Shown here: piece by piece, positions 41,635 through 52,187 of the stretch
Position numbering within the stretch: the stretch's first letter is position 1
How the letters are laid out: every line of letters begins with the position of its first letter
Assembly: GCA_947646735.1 (NCBI GenBank)
Contig: CANTFK010000990.1
Coordinates: 372,001 to 436,000, forward strand
Reading direction: 5' to 3'
DNA length: 64,000 nt
DNA from: Peronospora farinosa
Taxonomy: Eukaryota > Oomycota > Peronosporomycetes > Peronosporales > Peronosporaceae
Notes under the pieces: generated by a model
Told to the model about the DNA's origin: nothing
The model's input: only the letters and a program-made list of their open reading frames with translations
Database searches by the model: none
Made by a program: the position numbers and the translations under genes

Positions 41635-43576
41635 CAGGAGGGTCGTTACATTGGTGACTGCACTGATGTTAAGCTTTGTTGTTTGAGCAGGCAATCTTCT
41701 CAGGAAACACCTTTCGAAAAGTATGCTACTGCACAATATGCCGATCGCTCCTAGTGTGTGGTTGCCAAAGCGAGCAGGTTGTGTAGCAAAACCAAGTAAA
41801 TGACAAATGATCGAAATGAAGCGTGGTTTAGATGCATGAGCTTCCAGTATTCATCTTTGTCATGAAGGAAAGTGTCTTGTGTAGCGAATAATCGCTTTGA
41901 AGGAGAGGTGTAAGTAAACGAACACGAAAGAGACCGTGTTCATGCTTGCAGCTTTGGCCGCTAAGTGTTTACCGTCTGAGTTTTGACGCACTAGATTATA
42001 CATTCGTATAAAGTTCAGAGACGGACTGTAGGATCAAACTGTCCGAGCTGACTTCGTTGTCAGGCGCAATTTGCCCACTTGTATCGATACACATCGCCGC
42101 TCTTTGTCAGCGGACAAAACTGCAGCAACGTGGTGCTACAACTGGTTGTAGATATTTGCTAGTTCTCTACTGTATTTTGCCAAAATCAACTCGCTTGAAC
42201 TAATCTAGAATATAGAATGCATTACGTTGGCTATTTCATATGGAGAGGATCGTGAAAACCCCTTTTTCACAGATTTATCCGAAGAGATCCCTCGACCCCC
42301 ATTCTTAATTTCGGCTCACCATAACCAGACCAAGTCACCACGGACAATGCAACGAGGTCGTATATTTAGCAAGTAAGCCAGTCAAAAATTGCATACAAGT
42401 AATTGATAAAGTGTAATTCAATTCCTTTCTACTTTAAATTTGTATCTGCTGATCTACCGCAAGCTTTTAGGTATCTGTGCTTCAATGCACGCATTTCAAG
42501 TATCCGGATTGACCTTGCCACGAGTGGCCAGAAAATGACGGTTCAGCGGTTAGTTTTCGATGCGTTGATTGGCTGAGGTGAGGTCAAACCGGTTATTCTC
42601 GACAAGAAGCAACAATGTGTTTCAGTCACCCAAGCAACGATTCGCTTCCTTCAAGCAGTCGGGTCACAAGAGCTGCGAGTCAGCTGGGTTCAGATCGACA
42701 GAGGACCACAGAAAGAATTGTCACAAATCGTTCTGTGGTCATATTTCCCTTGTATTTTGTAAAAAGAAACAGTAGCAATGCAATTGATGCATTCCTCATG
42801 CAGTTGGAGCAGCTGTTAGGGCAATTAACTGTGAAAATGCATGCAAATTGGTTACGTCTCGACACTTCAGAGCAAATGTTCGTACTTCTCTGGCAAGCCG
42901 ATCCTTCTTTTGAAGCAGCATATGCCGAAAGGTCAATTGCAGACATCTACGCCCAAGTATTCCGTTTTTTTGCTTTAAGCGTCCAAATTCTTTCCTAGCT
43001 TCCAAGACAACTTCCTGCATACTAAAATGATATGCATTAATAAAGCAGACTAAAATCTACGCATGCAACAAGCAGGAAGTTGGTGATGTCTGCGGGTGCA
43101 CCGAAACACAACGTAGCATTTGCAAGTCTTGTTTTGCGCGTCACAATGACCGAGAGCCCAGAGGTTCCCGGGCGGTAGTACATCCAGCTGCGTACGCATT
43201 GACGGGCATCTGATTAGCCATCGCAGTTGTCATTTAGCAACTTGATTTAATCCCTGACTCTAGTGACTAACAGCGTTAATAACATAATATTAATCATCCT
43301 TGCACCGACTTGTCAAATGTCACACAACCCAGGTTCAACATGTTTATGGAAAGTTGCCTTTTCGCAGCTCTATAAACAGGCGAAAAAAAATCAACGTGTT
43401 GGTTTCACTAATAGCAACACATAAGTGCGGTAGAGAGCGAAAGAACCAAGCAACATCACAGAGAGTGAGAGTGCGGCAGAAGACGAAAGAACAACAACGA
43501 TTCCGCACTGAACAACGTCGTTAGTTACTGACTTTCTAATTACCCACACTATCAGGTGTCCTTTTGCTGCTACATA
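41635..43576. other. Intergenic, no supportable gene
   Basis: The 3' region of the NDUFA11-like gene and the upstream region of the EF-hand gene. Open frames at 42615-42998 (plus) and 42796-43020 (minus) overlap each other and have no family motifs; the minus one is basic and helical (ARKEFGRLKQKNGILGRR), suggesting a possible decayed coding piece. Confidence 0.5.
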
Positions 43577-46500
43577 ATGAACGAGTCTACTCGACCACCG
43601 ACGCCCAGAAGTCCACAGCGACTTTCGGAGAATTCTCTACCAAGTCACACGAGCACAGACGACGTTTTGTCGTTGCCTTTGTCATTTGCAACTTCTCACG
43701 TCGAGACATTGATTAAATTGCCCTTTTTGAACCCGAAATGCTCGCTTGTACTGCAGTCGAAGCGCGTGTCGCACGTATGTAACGCTCTAATGACTTTCAA
43801 ATGCGCAACGGGCAACCTCCAGACGCTTACAAAGACGATTAATGAACGAGCATCGAGTGACGGCGTCTCGTTGCTGGAGAAGGATGCGTTTCTGCACTTG
43901 GTACAGTCGTTAATGGAAAATGCTGAGCCAATGGAAGAGACACTGGAGCGTATTTATCGCTCATTTGAAACGACAAATCGGACTGATGTTTACCAGTTAA
44001 TAACCGGTTGTCTCGTGCTTTTACCTGGACAAGTGAAGGAGAAAGTGGAGATTGCGATCCAGTTCAGTCGATGCGGATGTGGCGATGATAACGATAACGT
44101 CATTACGTTTTCTGTCGTTTCTAAGGCACTGAGCTGTTTATTGCAGTCATTATGTGCTGTGTTTGACCTGACGACGACAATAGAAGATCAGCTGGAATCT
44201 ATGACGTTAATTATCAAGACATGTGTGGAGAAAACGGTCGCGTGTATGTTTGTGGCTTGTTCGTTAGGAAAAGATGACACGGCGTCGTTTGAAGAACAAA
44301 TCTGGCCATGGATTCAAGCAAATAGTGGCTTGAGTCAAGCTATGATGTGGATAAGTCTACTGGATCCAAACAAGTGGCTAGAAATGTCGTCATTGTCTAA
44401 AGAGTCTATGACAGATCGAGGGTTTTTGAAGGAATCGCTGTCGATGAAGAGTGAAGAAGGAGAGAGTGATATCGAGTATGATGAGGAAGAGGATGACTCG
44501 ACGGGGTTAAGCTTTCGTTTCTCGAGTGTGGATGGCGGTGTGTTGATTATTGGCGAACAGCAAGCTGTGGATTTGTATGACTTACTGGCTCAATCAGCTT
44601 TCACACGTGTAGCTCCTCAAGCAATGTACGATACTTTTGTACAGCATACGGGGGATGGTTTACTTGAAGAGGAGACTTTTCTAGAAGCTATTGAAGAACT
44701 GCTTAGCATGACGGACAAGCCGCACTTGATGGAGAACAATGCTTTTTTGGAAAGTACACTGGCCATTTTTCGATCATTTTTGCCTAAGAATTGCCGAACT
44801 GTAGATGCTTTTGAGATTGCTGCTGGTTTTAGCTTAATGTCGTGGGGATCGAAAAGCGACAAACTTGCGTCGGCTTTTCATTATTTCGATGTGGATAGTA
44901 AGGGCTATTTGAACCGCCAGCAGCTGTGGAGATTCTTGCGGTCTGTTCTTATAACGCTACTTCACTTATCGCCTCCAGATGAAGCTATTTTGCTTCGATA
45001 TGGTTCGTTGGCAGAATTAGTAGACAAGGGGGAAGAAGAGATACTAGAATCTATCAGGGAAGGAATATTAAGCGTGGTTGACGAGGAAGAAGATGAAGAG
45101 AGGACCAGCGATGGCAGCCAGGATGATGAAAAGAAGCTATATGCTGATGGTGAAAATGATGGAATTGATGGTGGCCGCGCGCGTGCGAAATCGGATATGC
45201 GACTTGGTCTTTACACGTTTGAAGGTTTTGGATTGTGGTACAACGGCGGAGGATTTGAAGGAATGAGCTGGCTAGAGCTGCTCGATCTTCGCAAATGGGT
45301 ATTTGTATCACCTTCAATCACGTTGGAGAGTCTTGACACTCGTTCAGTAGACCCAGCCGTAGCAAGCAACAATTACTACACCGCCAACAATATTCAGGTG
45401 GATATTGACGCTATAGACTCTCCAGAGGGAGCACCGGGTGTCAAAAAATCATATTTCACATTTGCCGACGTTATCGACGAGGATGATGACGAGGACGAAC
45501 CAATCCTGGTTGTGCAAGACCCGTCCCCTTCGGCAACGTCAATCGGGTCTTCTTCAACAGCTGTACGATCTTACAATAGTAGCATTCCTGCTACCCTTCC
45601 CGCAATCTGTCTGAAGAATGAGATCGTGCTGGAGTTTGACCTGCCTTTTGACGCGGATGACGATGCACTAACTGAGTTACCGTTAACAACTCTGAGCTTC
45701 GACAACGGTGATTTGATCCAGTACTTTGAAGTTCAGCGAGTCATTAAGCTGAACCAGGTGGAATTGTACCGAGTTTATGACGTATTTGAGCCGTATATGA
45801 AAAAGTCGTCTTCGGCGTGTATTGAGAAAAGGACATTTGACAAATGTGTGGCTAAACTTTTACCTATTGACATAGCTCCTAGTGTGGCAGCTGCATTTGA
45901 CGGGATCAGCAACACGCGCGTCTCGCCTCGTAGTGTCGTCCGTACAAAGGATTCAAAGATGGTTGCGGATACTCTCAGTCGCTTATTTTTTGCCTTCAAC
46001 CGTGGTGGAACGGGCAAGATTGACTTGGTCGAGTTCGTGTCCGCATTAACCATGTTTTGTGCGGGCTCGAAGAGTGAGAAGTTAGCATTTGCATATCGAC
46101 TGTTTGATGCTGATGGAGACGGATGTCTTACTCGTCGGGAGATGTGGAAGTATTTACGCGCCTTCTTGACAATGTTATTGGCTTTGGGGAACGGGTCCGA
46201 ACTGTCAGCGGAAGCAATCGCCAGTGTTGCAGATACCACTGCGATCGAGATTGCCGACTGCATTTTCAAAGACACGAATAAGACCTTTAGTACTAGGCAG
46301 TCGATATCATCAATGCGAGAAGGCAGTCAACGACACAGTTTGGACTTTCCAGCGTCTGTCGACTCGGCCTCGCTCAAGGGCTCATTGAGCCATCGCGGTC
46401 AGAGGTGCTATGAGCACCGCGGGTCTTTTCCTGGTGATACTAATCTTCATCTTGTTGGCGCCGCATCCAGTGCATCAGGATCTGGTGCTGGGAGAGCATT

Positions 46501-49500
46501 CATTCGTGGAGGCGTTGTCTCCTTTGAAGAATTTGCTGTTTGGTATTCGCAACATGGTTACACAATCATCGCGTGGATTGAGCTGTTGGACACTAAGAAA
46601 TGGCCAGAGGTACCCCCTTCGGTGTCTGATGCAATTCTTCGCTATATTAGCCGCCATCACCACGCTCTGGAAAGTGCTACGCAAATGGAATCTGAAGAGA
46701 CGGGTTCAGGATCATCTAACGATACGGTTTCTTCCAACGAGAGTTCGAACCGCGTACATGAGTCTTTGGTACCTAATTTCCCTGATTCAGATATGACGCT
46801 TCTTGACACCACAGCCTTTCGGACTTCCGATCGCCATGCTGTCGAAGCAGGCATGGATGCGGTCAGCGGCATTGCAAATTTAATCACTTCTCCAACAGCA
46901 TCAACGGCAGCAGCAAAGGACCTTTCTTCGGTGGCACTTCAATTCAAGTTGACGAGCTACGATAACACGACCCTACGCATTCGTTTGAAGGATGTTGCCA
47001 TCGTTTACACGATCTCCGAACGCATGAATTGTAGTCGTATGACGTGCGGCGAGCTCGTGCATTTGCTGAAAAAGCACGCACACAATCGCTCGTTAACTAA
47101 ACCTGGGTATTTACGCGCCATGCGCGACCTTGTACCACGTGACGAGCTGTCGAACGAGGAACAAGAGTTTCTCTCGTTTCACTTGCTGCGTATCTTTACA
47201 CTTTTCGAGAGTGAAAGTGTATTACAGAGCGGTGAGACGAATGGTATCAACAGCACTGATGAAGGTGAACACCAGAGCGGAACGTTTGCAAGCGGGGTGG
47301 GTACTAACACTATATCAGTTGAAACCTTGCAGCTGGTTGCTGGTATGTGTGTGTTTTGCGGAACAACAAAGAGTGCCAAGCTAGGTGCGCTGTTCAAGCT
47401 GTTTGCATCCCACGGGGATGGACACGTTTCTCGGCGCCGACTTTTCGAATTGCTGAAATCTATCCTTGTGGTGTTGTTTGCCTTCTCAAGCTACAATGCT
47501 ACACGAGACAATGTAAACGACACGGGGTCTATTAGCTCCTGGAGTACTAACTCGATCGCAGGACGTGCAGCTGGCGCCTTGGTCTCCAAGATATTCTGTG
47601 AGGCAACATGTAAGCGCCCGGATTCCATCAGCCTTGCTGAGTTTGCTGCGTGGTATGCGGCAGGAGGCTATATGGACTGTCCATGGCTGGAGCTTCTTGA
47701 CCTGTCTAAGTGGCCGGCCAAGGAAGCTTTTGAGGCGAGTAAACGCGAGAAACCGCTAATTTACGCTTTCGATATGCTTGAAGAAGGCAGCATTCTGCAC
47801 TTCACAGAGAGTGATATATCGACGTATCTATTTATGCTGCGCTCGACGAAGCTTGGCGAGTTGAGCGTAAGCAAAGTTTATGATGCACTACTGGCCTATG
47901 CTACGCCGTCAGCTGAGGAGGCACTCAAGATGTCTAAGGTTGTTGGAACTCCGAGTCGCCGAGGCCAAATGTACTCATATGCTGCTGTGGAGGAAGATGA
48001 AGGAGCATATCTAGTTCTGACGCGTGCCAACTTTTACAAATGCGTGCGTAGTTTGGTATCGAAAGACGACATGTCAGAGAAGGCTCAGCAGACCTCGTCC
48101 AAGTTGCTCTCGCGGCTGTTTAACGTGTTCGATCGCAAGCGTTGTGGCCGTGTAAACGCCTTAGAACTTGCGTGTGGGCTGAGCATTTTGGGCAAAGGTT
48201 CTAAAAGTCAGAAACTCTCTTTGGCGTTCGACTTTATCACCAAAATGCGCCAACAGCGGCACAAAACACTTGCAAGCTATGCACCGGCGCCTCCCAGCAC
48301 TTCTGTAGGTCTCGGTGGTTTTGGCGCACAAGGAACGGCTACGGGGGGGTTTGGATTTGGACTCGGAAGTGTTCAAAGCAGTCAGTTTTTGATGAGCAAT
48401 GGAGGGTTTGGATTTCCTAGTACCCGTGATTTTGCATCAAGTGCGCAAGGAATGCGAGGTGGCACGACTCGTTACCCTCCACCATCATCAGCGGCTGAGA
48501 TAAATGCGCTTCCACATTCGGTGTTGTTTATCTACCTACGCTCATTTTTACTGACACTCATGGCACTCAGTGATGGTACGTACCGCCTTGGGTTGGAGAA
48601 GATCTATGTGGAGGCTGATGATTTTATTGAGGAAGCTATGGGCGATCTCATGACGGATGTCACAACTAATGGAGGTGCCAATGGGACTGCCGCCATCAGT
48701 ATGTCTGGCTACGGTAGTGCTCGCTCGCGCACTCGCGTGACCTTCGAGCAGTTTGGCGAGTGGTATAACGCAGGGGGTTATCAACTGATTTCGTGGGTAG
48801 AGCTTCTAGACGTGAGCAAGTGGCAGCAACAGCAGGACTTTCAGGATCTGTCGATGGTGACGTCAGGAGCTGGCCCTGCATCGGTTTATCAGAGCCAACG
48901 CATCGCCTCTTACATGGGCTCGCAAAATCGTGGCCCAATGTCTACAGCGGCTCTTATGCCAGTGGAGCCGATGCAGCCAATTCAACACTCCGTGAAGCCC
49001 GTGACACGACGGAGGCAGGTGCGCCAGAGCGACATTGTGTCAACTCCGTTTGTTCGTGGTCTTCCAGCACCAGCTTCAGGTCAAACACCTGACCTTCGCA
49101 AGTCTGCAGGTGCGACAAGTCTGTGCTCAGATGGTCCCGTTATGGTATTTGCCATTGCAAAGAACGCTGCAGAACTGCAGTTCTTCAACGAAGACATCTC
49201 GACGCTTAAACTGTTCCTTCGGCAAACGCAACTGCACACGGTGACGTCATGGGAGCTACAGGGTGCAGTTCTGGAAGCGTTGAATTTCCCCGCTGCCAAC
49301 AGCGCTGGTATCATGTTGACACGTCGCAGTATGTTTTTGCGTGCACTTCAAAAAGTATGCGGAACATTACCTCTCACTGCTCCGTCAAGTGGATCTACCG
49401 ATCAAGCTGGATTCCTGAGTGACGAAGGGATTGAGATGCTTCATTCGCTACTTGGTGTTTTCGTAGCTGAAGCTGCTTCAGACGATGAAGTTGAACAAAT

Positions 49501-50014
49501 CGCAGGCGATGAGGTTGAAGATGACGAGTTGGAAGACCCGACGGACATTGGAGCAGCAATTTGCGGTTTGCTGGTGGTCTGCGAAGGTTCGATGCTTGAG
49601 AAACTCAAGTGTTGTGCAGCATTAATTTCCGATGACGACGGAGAGAGCGCTGATAAGGGTGAGGCAGAAGGCGATGAGGAACAGGAAGGCGACGGATTAA
49701 TGGTGAAGTTGGAGACCATCAAGTCCAGTCTCATGTGCTTTTTGATGGCGTTCTACGGCATGAGTAGCTCGCTAAGCGCCGAGATGGCTCGCTATTCCTC
49801 CGAACTCGGCGCAGATGCCGTGTTACAGTCTTTTGCCGAATCATTGACCGAAAAGTCAACCACCCTAGACTTTAAGATGGAAGTATCACTTCGCATCTTC
49901 TGCGACTGGTTCAGCGAATCCGGCTATCCGTCGCATTCATGGCTCGAGCTGGCCGAACTCAATCACTGGCCAGCTGCCATTAATGTTTGTGGCAGCAATG
50001 GGATTACGGATTAA
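43577..50014 (+). CDS. Giant EF-hand module protein
   Basis: 2,145 residues from the first ATG (43577); the open frame extends seven codons upstream only via a GTG. The protein is made of about six related modules, each an EF-hand-like pair followed by a signature near W-L-E-L-L-D-x-x-K-W: GLWYNGGGFEGMSWLELLDL, VWYSQHGYTIIAWIELLDTK, AWYAAGGYMDCPWLELLDLS, EWYNAGGYQLISWVELLDVS, DWFSESGYPSHSWLELAELN, plus an N-terminal version ending WISLLDPNKW. The best EF loops are DADGDGCLTRRE (about residue 844) and DVDSKGYLNRQQ (about 438); later modules have degraded loops (ASHGDGHVSRRR). Acidic and Gly/Phe-rich linkers (about 1570-1610) separate them. Calcium binding by one or two modules is likely. No membrane segment or signal peptide is seen. 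I know no named orthologue; such repeats look oomycete-typical. It is a single exon. Confidence 0.85.
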   Translation: MNESTRPPTPRSPQRLSENSLPSHTSTDDVLSLPLSFATSHVETLIKLPFLNPKCSLVLQSKRVSHVCNALMTFKCATGNLQTLTKTINERASSDGVSLLEKDAFLHLVQSLMENAEPMEETLERIYRSFETTNRTDVYQLITGCLVLLPGQVKEKVEIAIQFSRCGCGDDNDNVITFSVVSKALSCLLQSLCAVFDLTTTIEDQLESMTLIIKTCVEKTVACMFVACSLGKDDTASFEEQIWPWIQANSGLSQAMMWISLLDPNKWLEMSSLSKESMTDRGFLKESLSMKSEEGESDIEYDEEEDDSTGLSFRFSSVDGGVLIIGEQQAVDLYDLLAQSAFTRVAPQAMYDTFVQHTGDGLLEEETFLEAIEELLSMTDKPHLMENNAFLESTLAIFRSFLPKNCRTVDAFEIAAGFSLMSWGSKSDKLASAFHYFDVDSKGYLNRQQLWRFLRSVLITLLHLSPPDEAILLRYGSLAELVDKGEEEILESIREGILSVVDEEEDEERTSDGSQDDEKKLYADGENDGIDGGRARAKSDMRLGLYTFEGFGLWYNGGGFEGMSWLELLDLRKWVFVSPSITLESLDTRSVDPAVASNNYYTANNIQVDIDAIDSPEGAPGVKKSYFTFADVIDEDDDEDEPILVVQDPSPSATSIGSSSTAVRSYNSSIPATLPAICLKNEIVLEFDLPFDADDDALTELPLTTLSFDNGDLIQYFEVQRVIKLNQVELYRVYDVFEPYMKKSSSACIEKRTFDKCVAKLLPIDIAPSVAAAFDGISNTRVSPRSVVRTKDSKMVADTLSRLFFAFNRGGTGKIDLVEFVSALTMFCAGSKSEKLAFAYRLFDADGDGCLTRREMWKYLRAFLTMLLALGNGSELSAEAIASVADTTAIEIADCIFKDTNKTFSTRQSISSMREGSQRHSLDFPASVDSASLKGSLSHRGQRCYEHRGSFPGDTNLHLVGAASSASGSGAGRAFIRGGVVSFEEFAVWYSQHGYTIIAWIELLDTKKWPEVPPSVSDAILRYISRHHHALESATQMESEETGSGSSNDTVSSNESSNRVHESLVPNFPDSDMTLLDTTAFRTSDRHAVEAGMDAVSGIANLITSPTASTAAAKDLSSVALQFKLTSYDNTTLRIRLKDVAIVYTISERMNCSRMTCGELVHLLKKHAHNRSLTKPGYLRAMRDLVPRDELSNEEQEFLSFHLLRIFTLFESESVLQSGETNGINSTDEGEHQSGTFASGVGTNTISVETLQLVAGMCVFCGTTKSAKLGALFKLFASHGDGHVSRRRLFELLKSILVVLFAFSSYNATRDNVNDTGSISSWSTNSIAGRAAGALVSKIFCEATCKRPDSISLAEFAAWYAAGGYMDCPWLELLDLSKWPAKEAFEASKREKPLIYAFDMLEEGSILHFTESDISTYLFMLRSTKLGELSVSKVYDALLAYATPSAEEALKMSKVVGTPSRRGQMYSYAAVEEDEGAYLVLTRANFYKCVRSLVSKDDMSEKAQQTSSKLLSRLFNVFDRKRCGRVNALELACGLSILGKGSKSQKLSLAFDFITKMRQQRHKTLASYAPAPPSTSVGLGGFGAQGTATGGFGFGLGSVQSSQFLMSNGGFGFPSTRDFASSAQGMRGGTTRYPPPSSAAEINALPHSVLFIYLRSFLLTLMALSDGTYRLGLEKIYVEADDFIEEAMGDLMTDVTTNGGANGTAAISMSGYGSARSRTRVTFEQFGEWYNAGGYQLISWVELLDVSKWQQQQDFQDLSMVTSGAGPASVYQSQRIASYMGSQNRGPMSTAALMPVEPMQPIQHSVKPVTRRRQVRQSDIVSTPFVRGLPAPASGQTPDLRKSAGATSLCSDGPVMVFAIAKNAAELQFFNEDISTLKLFLRQTQLHTVTSWELQGAVLEALNFPAANSAGIMLTRRSMFLRALQKVCGTLPLTAPSSGSTDQAGFLSDEGIEMLHSLLGVFVAEAASDDEVEQIAGDEVEDDELEDPTDIGAAICGLLVVCEGSMLEKLKCCAALISDDDGESADKGEAEGDEEQEGDGLMVKLETIKSSLMCFLMAFYGMSSSLSAEMARYSSELGADAVLQSFAESLTEKSTTLDFKMEVSLRIFCDWFSESGYPSHSWLELAELNHWPAAINVCGSNGITD

Positions 50015-50081
50015 ACAGGTTAAAGAACGAAGCAGATTGATTTTGATTTCCCAGCTCTTGCGCAGTGCATGCCCCATCCTC

Positions 50082-50570
50082 CTATTCCTGCTTGGTCTTG
50101 TCCTCTGCAGGGGTGTTTCCATGCATTAGGAATGCCATTCCTACTAAAATCACAAAGGCTCCCAGGAACCAGCGAGGGGGTAGATGCTCCTGGAAGAAGA
50201 AAAAGCCACTAGCAGCCGAGAGCATAAAGTTCACCGCTGCGCTTGTGACTGTGGCTGTGAGCGAGTCCGTCTCGTGTAGTCCCTTAACAAAGCAGCTGAG
50301 CATCAGGCTATTGGCGCCGAGCATTAGTACCAGACACAAGACGCGCACGAGATAACTCAGTAGACCGCATGAGTCAAACCATGACGACGATTGACATTGG
50401 GTTTCAAAAAGCTGCAGCGCGCTCGAGTCGCCATCGGCGCCGAGTTTGCCTAGTAAACCGGCGAGGGCAGCGAAGGAACCAGCTAGTGCGCTGTATACAC
50501 AGACACATGAAGGAGATTATACACTGGGACAGGTAAAGTGATGAAGGCAGGAGGAGTACCTGTGACGCAT
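50082..50570 (-). CDS. TMEM42-like membrane protein (two exons)
   Basis: The proposed model joins exon 1 50560-50570 (only ATGCGTCACAG) and exon 2 50082-50490, across a 69-bp intron (GTACTC...ATACAG); the total is 420 nt, 139 residues, in frame. The N-terminus then reads MRHSALAGSFAALAGLLGKL, matching how TMEM42/EamA-like half-transporters begin. It continues VLCLVLMLGANSLMLSCFVK, SLTATVTSAAVNFMLSAASG and WFLGAFVILVGMAFL, giving four helices with the conserved TxxNF motif. Family members are small drug/metabolite-transporter-fold proteins of unknown substrate. An in-frame TAA upstream of the ATG supports the start. It converges tail-to-tail with the EF-hand gene, 67 bp apart. Confidence 0.65.
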
Positions 50571-51577
50571 TCGGTGAACTTCCTCAAATTCAAAGTCAAT
50601 ATGTTAGTGAAAAAAAACTACGTAGGTAGAAGTTTGCGCCCAACAATTCGTTCTAAAATGCGATAAAGTACGCCATTTTATCCTATGATAGTTTGCCCAC
50701 ATCACCTCTCAAGTATCTAATCTTCACCTTTCGAGATCATAAATCCCTTTACAATGTACAAGTCCACCGCACCAAAATCACCACCAGCTGTTAATTTAGG
50801 GACCTTGTTCTAACGTGCCAGCACGTGTAAGTAAACCGGAGCCGGATAGGGATATAGATGAGATAATGACTTTCGTGTGCTGTCGAAGACGCAGCGGTGC
50901 AATATCTCTTCAAGTGTACGAACGAACTCCAAAAGTGCTGAAGGAACGCCAACACAAACCAAGTCGTTCTATGTAGTTATTCACTGCTACCGTCCATTTT
51001 CATCTTAGCCTACAGCCAATAATCAAGAAACTCTCGTACTCTTGCCCCAATCTTTACCCTTACAATTCCGTTTAAAGGCTTCGGACTCCGTAACAAACCT
51101 GCGGGTGACGCTATAAAGACGTACTTCCACTTCTCTTATGCCTGTATCATCGCATGTAGTAACACTAGTAAGTCTGAGTGTAATGATAACATCGAGCTTT
51201 TGACTCAACGTGTTTAAAATTCTAGACTCCATTTGCTATCCAGGGCACAAGTTCATATACATCCATCACGTTTCAATAGACGCATATGTAGCAAAGAATT
51301 AGACGCATATTTAGCGATGCCGTTACGTCAGATTTCGAATCAGACACCTCAATTTCGCTATTTTCATACTAATGACGCTGCCTGCGTCCTGGGGTTCAGA
51401 TGCTTGCAAAAAAGAGGTATTTTTCTGAGGACGACAAACGGCTTCCAGCCACTCAAATCTAAGCAATCAGTTTTCCCCGGTAAATTCAAACCTACAGGTT
51501 TTTAGCCCTACTTTCTTTTAATTACATATTAGATTATACAGGCTACGTATTATAGCATTAGCCTCTTCAATCATTGG
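50571..51577. other. Intergenic, no supportable gene
   Basis: It separates the TMEM42-like gene (minus) from the B12D-like gene (plus). Open frames at 51023-51232 and 51233-51505 have no recognisable motifs. Confidence 0.5.
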
Positions 51578-51600
51578 CATTCTCCAATTTTCTTCCTCCT
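51578..51600 (+). promoter_or_regulatory. Initiator plus pyrimidine flank of the B12D-like gene
   Basis: CATTCTCCAATTTT followed by CTTCCTCC fits the core of the oomycete Inr (CATTYYNCAWTTT) and its pyrimidine-rich flanking promoter region. It lies about 25-47 bp upstream of the ATG at 51625. Confidence 0.65.
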
Positions 51601-51624
51601 GTACAAGACACATTCAAGATAAAA

Positions 51625-51900
51625 ATGGCTGGTCGTGTTACTCAAAGTGCTACCAAGAGATGGCTCGGTGACAAGGGCACGTGGCCCGTGCTCGTAACTT
51701 GCGTAGCTGCCGCTGGCTTGTGCACGGCGCAATGTGTGCGCTACTTATCCGGTCATCCGGATGTGAATTGGAACAAACAGAATCGCCAGGACATTTTCCG
51801 TTACAAGGAGGACGCGGGGGCCGATTGGCAGTCGCATCGTCGCAAAATTGCCACGATGCATAAGAATGTCATTAATGAAGCCAAAGGTCTGAACAAATAA
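51625..51900 (+). CDS. B12D/NDUFA4-like mitochondrial protein
   Basis: 91 residues (MAGRVTQSATKRWLGDKGTW start). One hydrophobic helix (WPVLVTCVAAAGLCTAQCVR) is followed by YLSGHPDVNWNKQNRQDIFR. The HPDVxWNKxNR block just after the helix is the hallmark of the MLRQ/B12D family (NDUFA4 in animals). Members are small inner-membrane proteins of the respiratory chain. The charged C-terminus (WQSHRRKIATMHKNV) would face one side of the membrane. The start is chosen over upstream codons because it is the first ATG after the initiator. It converges with the WDR81-like gene, 287 bp apart. Confidence 0.75.
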   Translation: MAGRVTQSATKRWLGDKGTWPVLVTCVAAAGLCTAQCVRYLSGHPDVNWNKQNRQDIFRYKEDAGADWQSHRRKIATMHKNVINEAKGLNK

Positions 51901-52187
51901 GTTTGAGACATGTTGACGGGACTGTTTCTGAACCAGTACGACGACGCGGACGAAGCCGAGTCTATTGTGCTGTACCTTTTTTTACAATAACACGTTCTTC
52001 TTTTGTTCCGGCTCTTTTCCCGGAAGAAGGAAGAGCTAATGAAGCGCTTTTTCCTAATGTCTTTTACTGTTTAAACAATTTTATCTGGCTGTACGGTTTA
52101 AATGATTTTATATTTGGTTGTACTGTTTTTTATTCATAGGCTGTAATATTCTTCATTTCCAGAATAGTAATTTATTTCGTCATTTGT

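Noticed and set aside
42796..43020. Basic helical minus-strand frame (ARKEFGRLKQKNGILGRR), possible bZIP
   Set aside because: It is short, has no complete basic-leucine-zipper pattern, and is overlapped by an equally plausible plus-strand frame.
46408..46796. Plus-strand frame of 128 codons inside the EF-hand gene
   Set aside because: It is a shadow frame of the long coding sequence, without an independent start context or domain.
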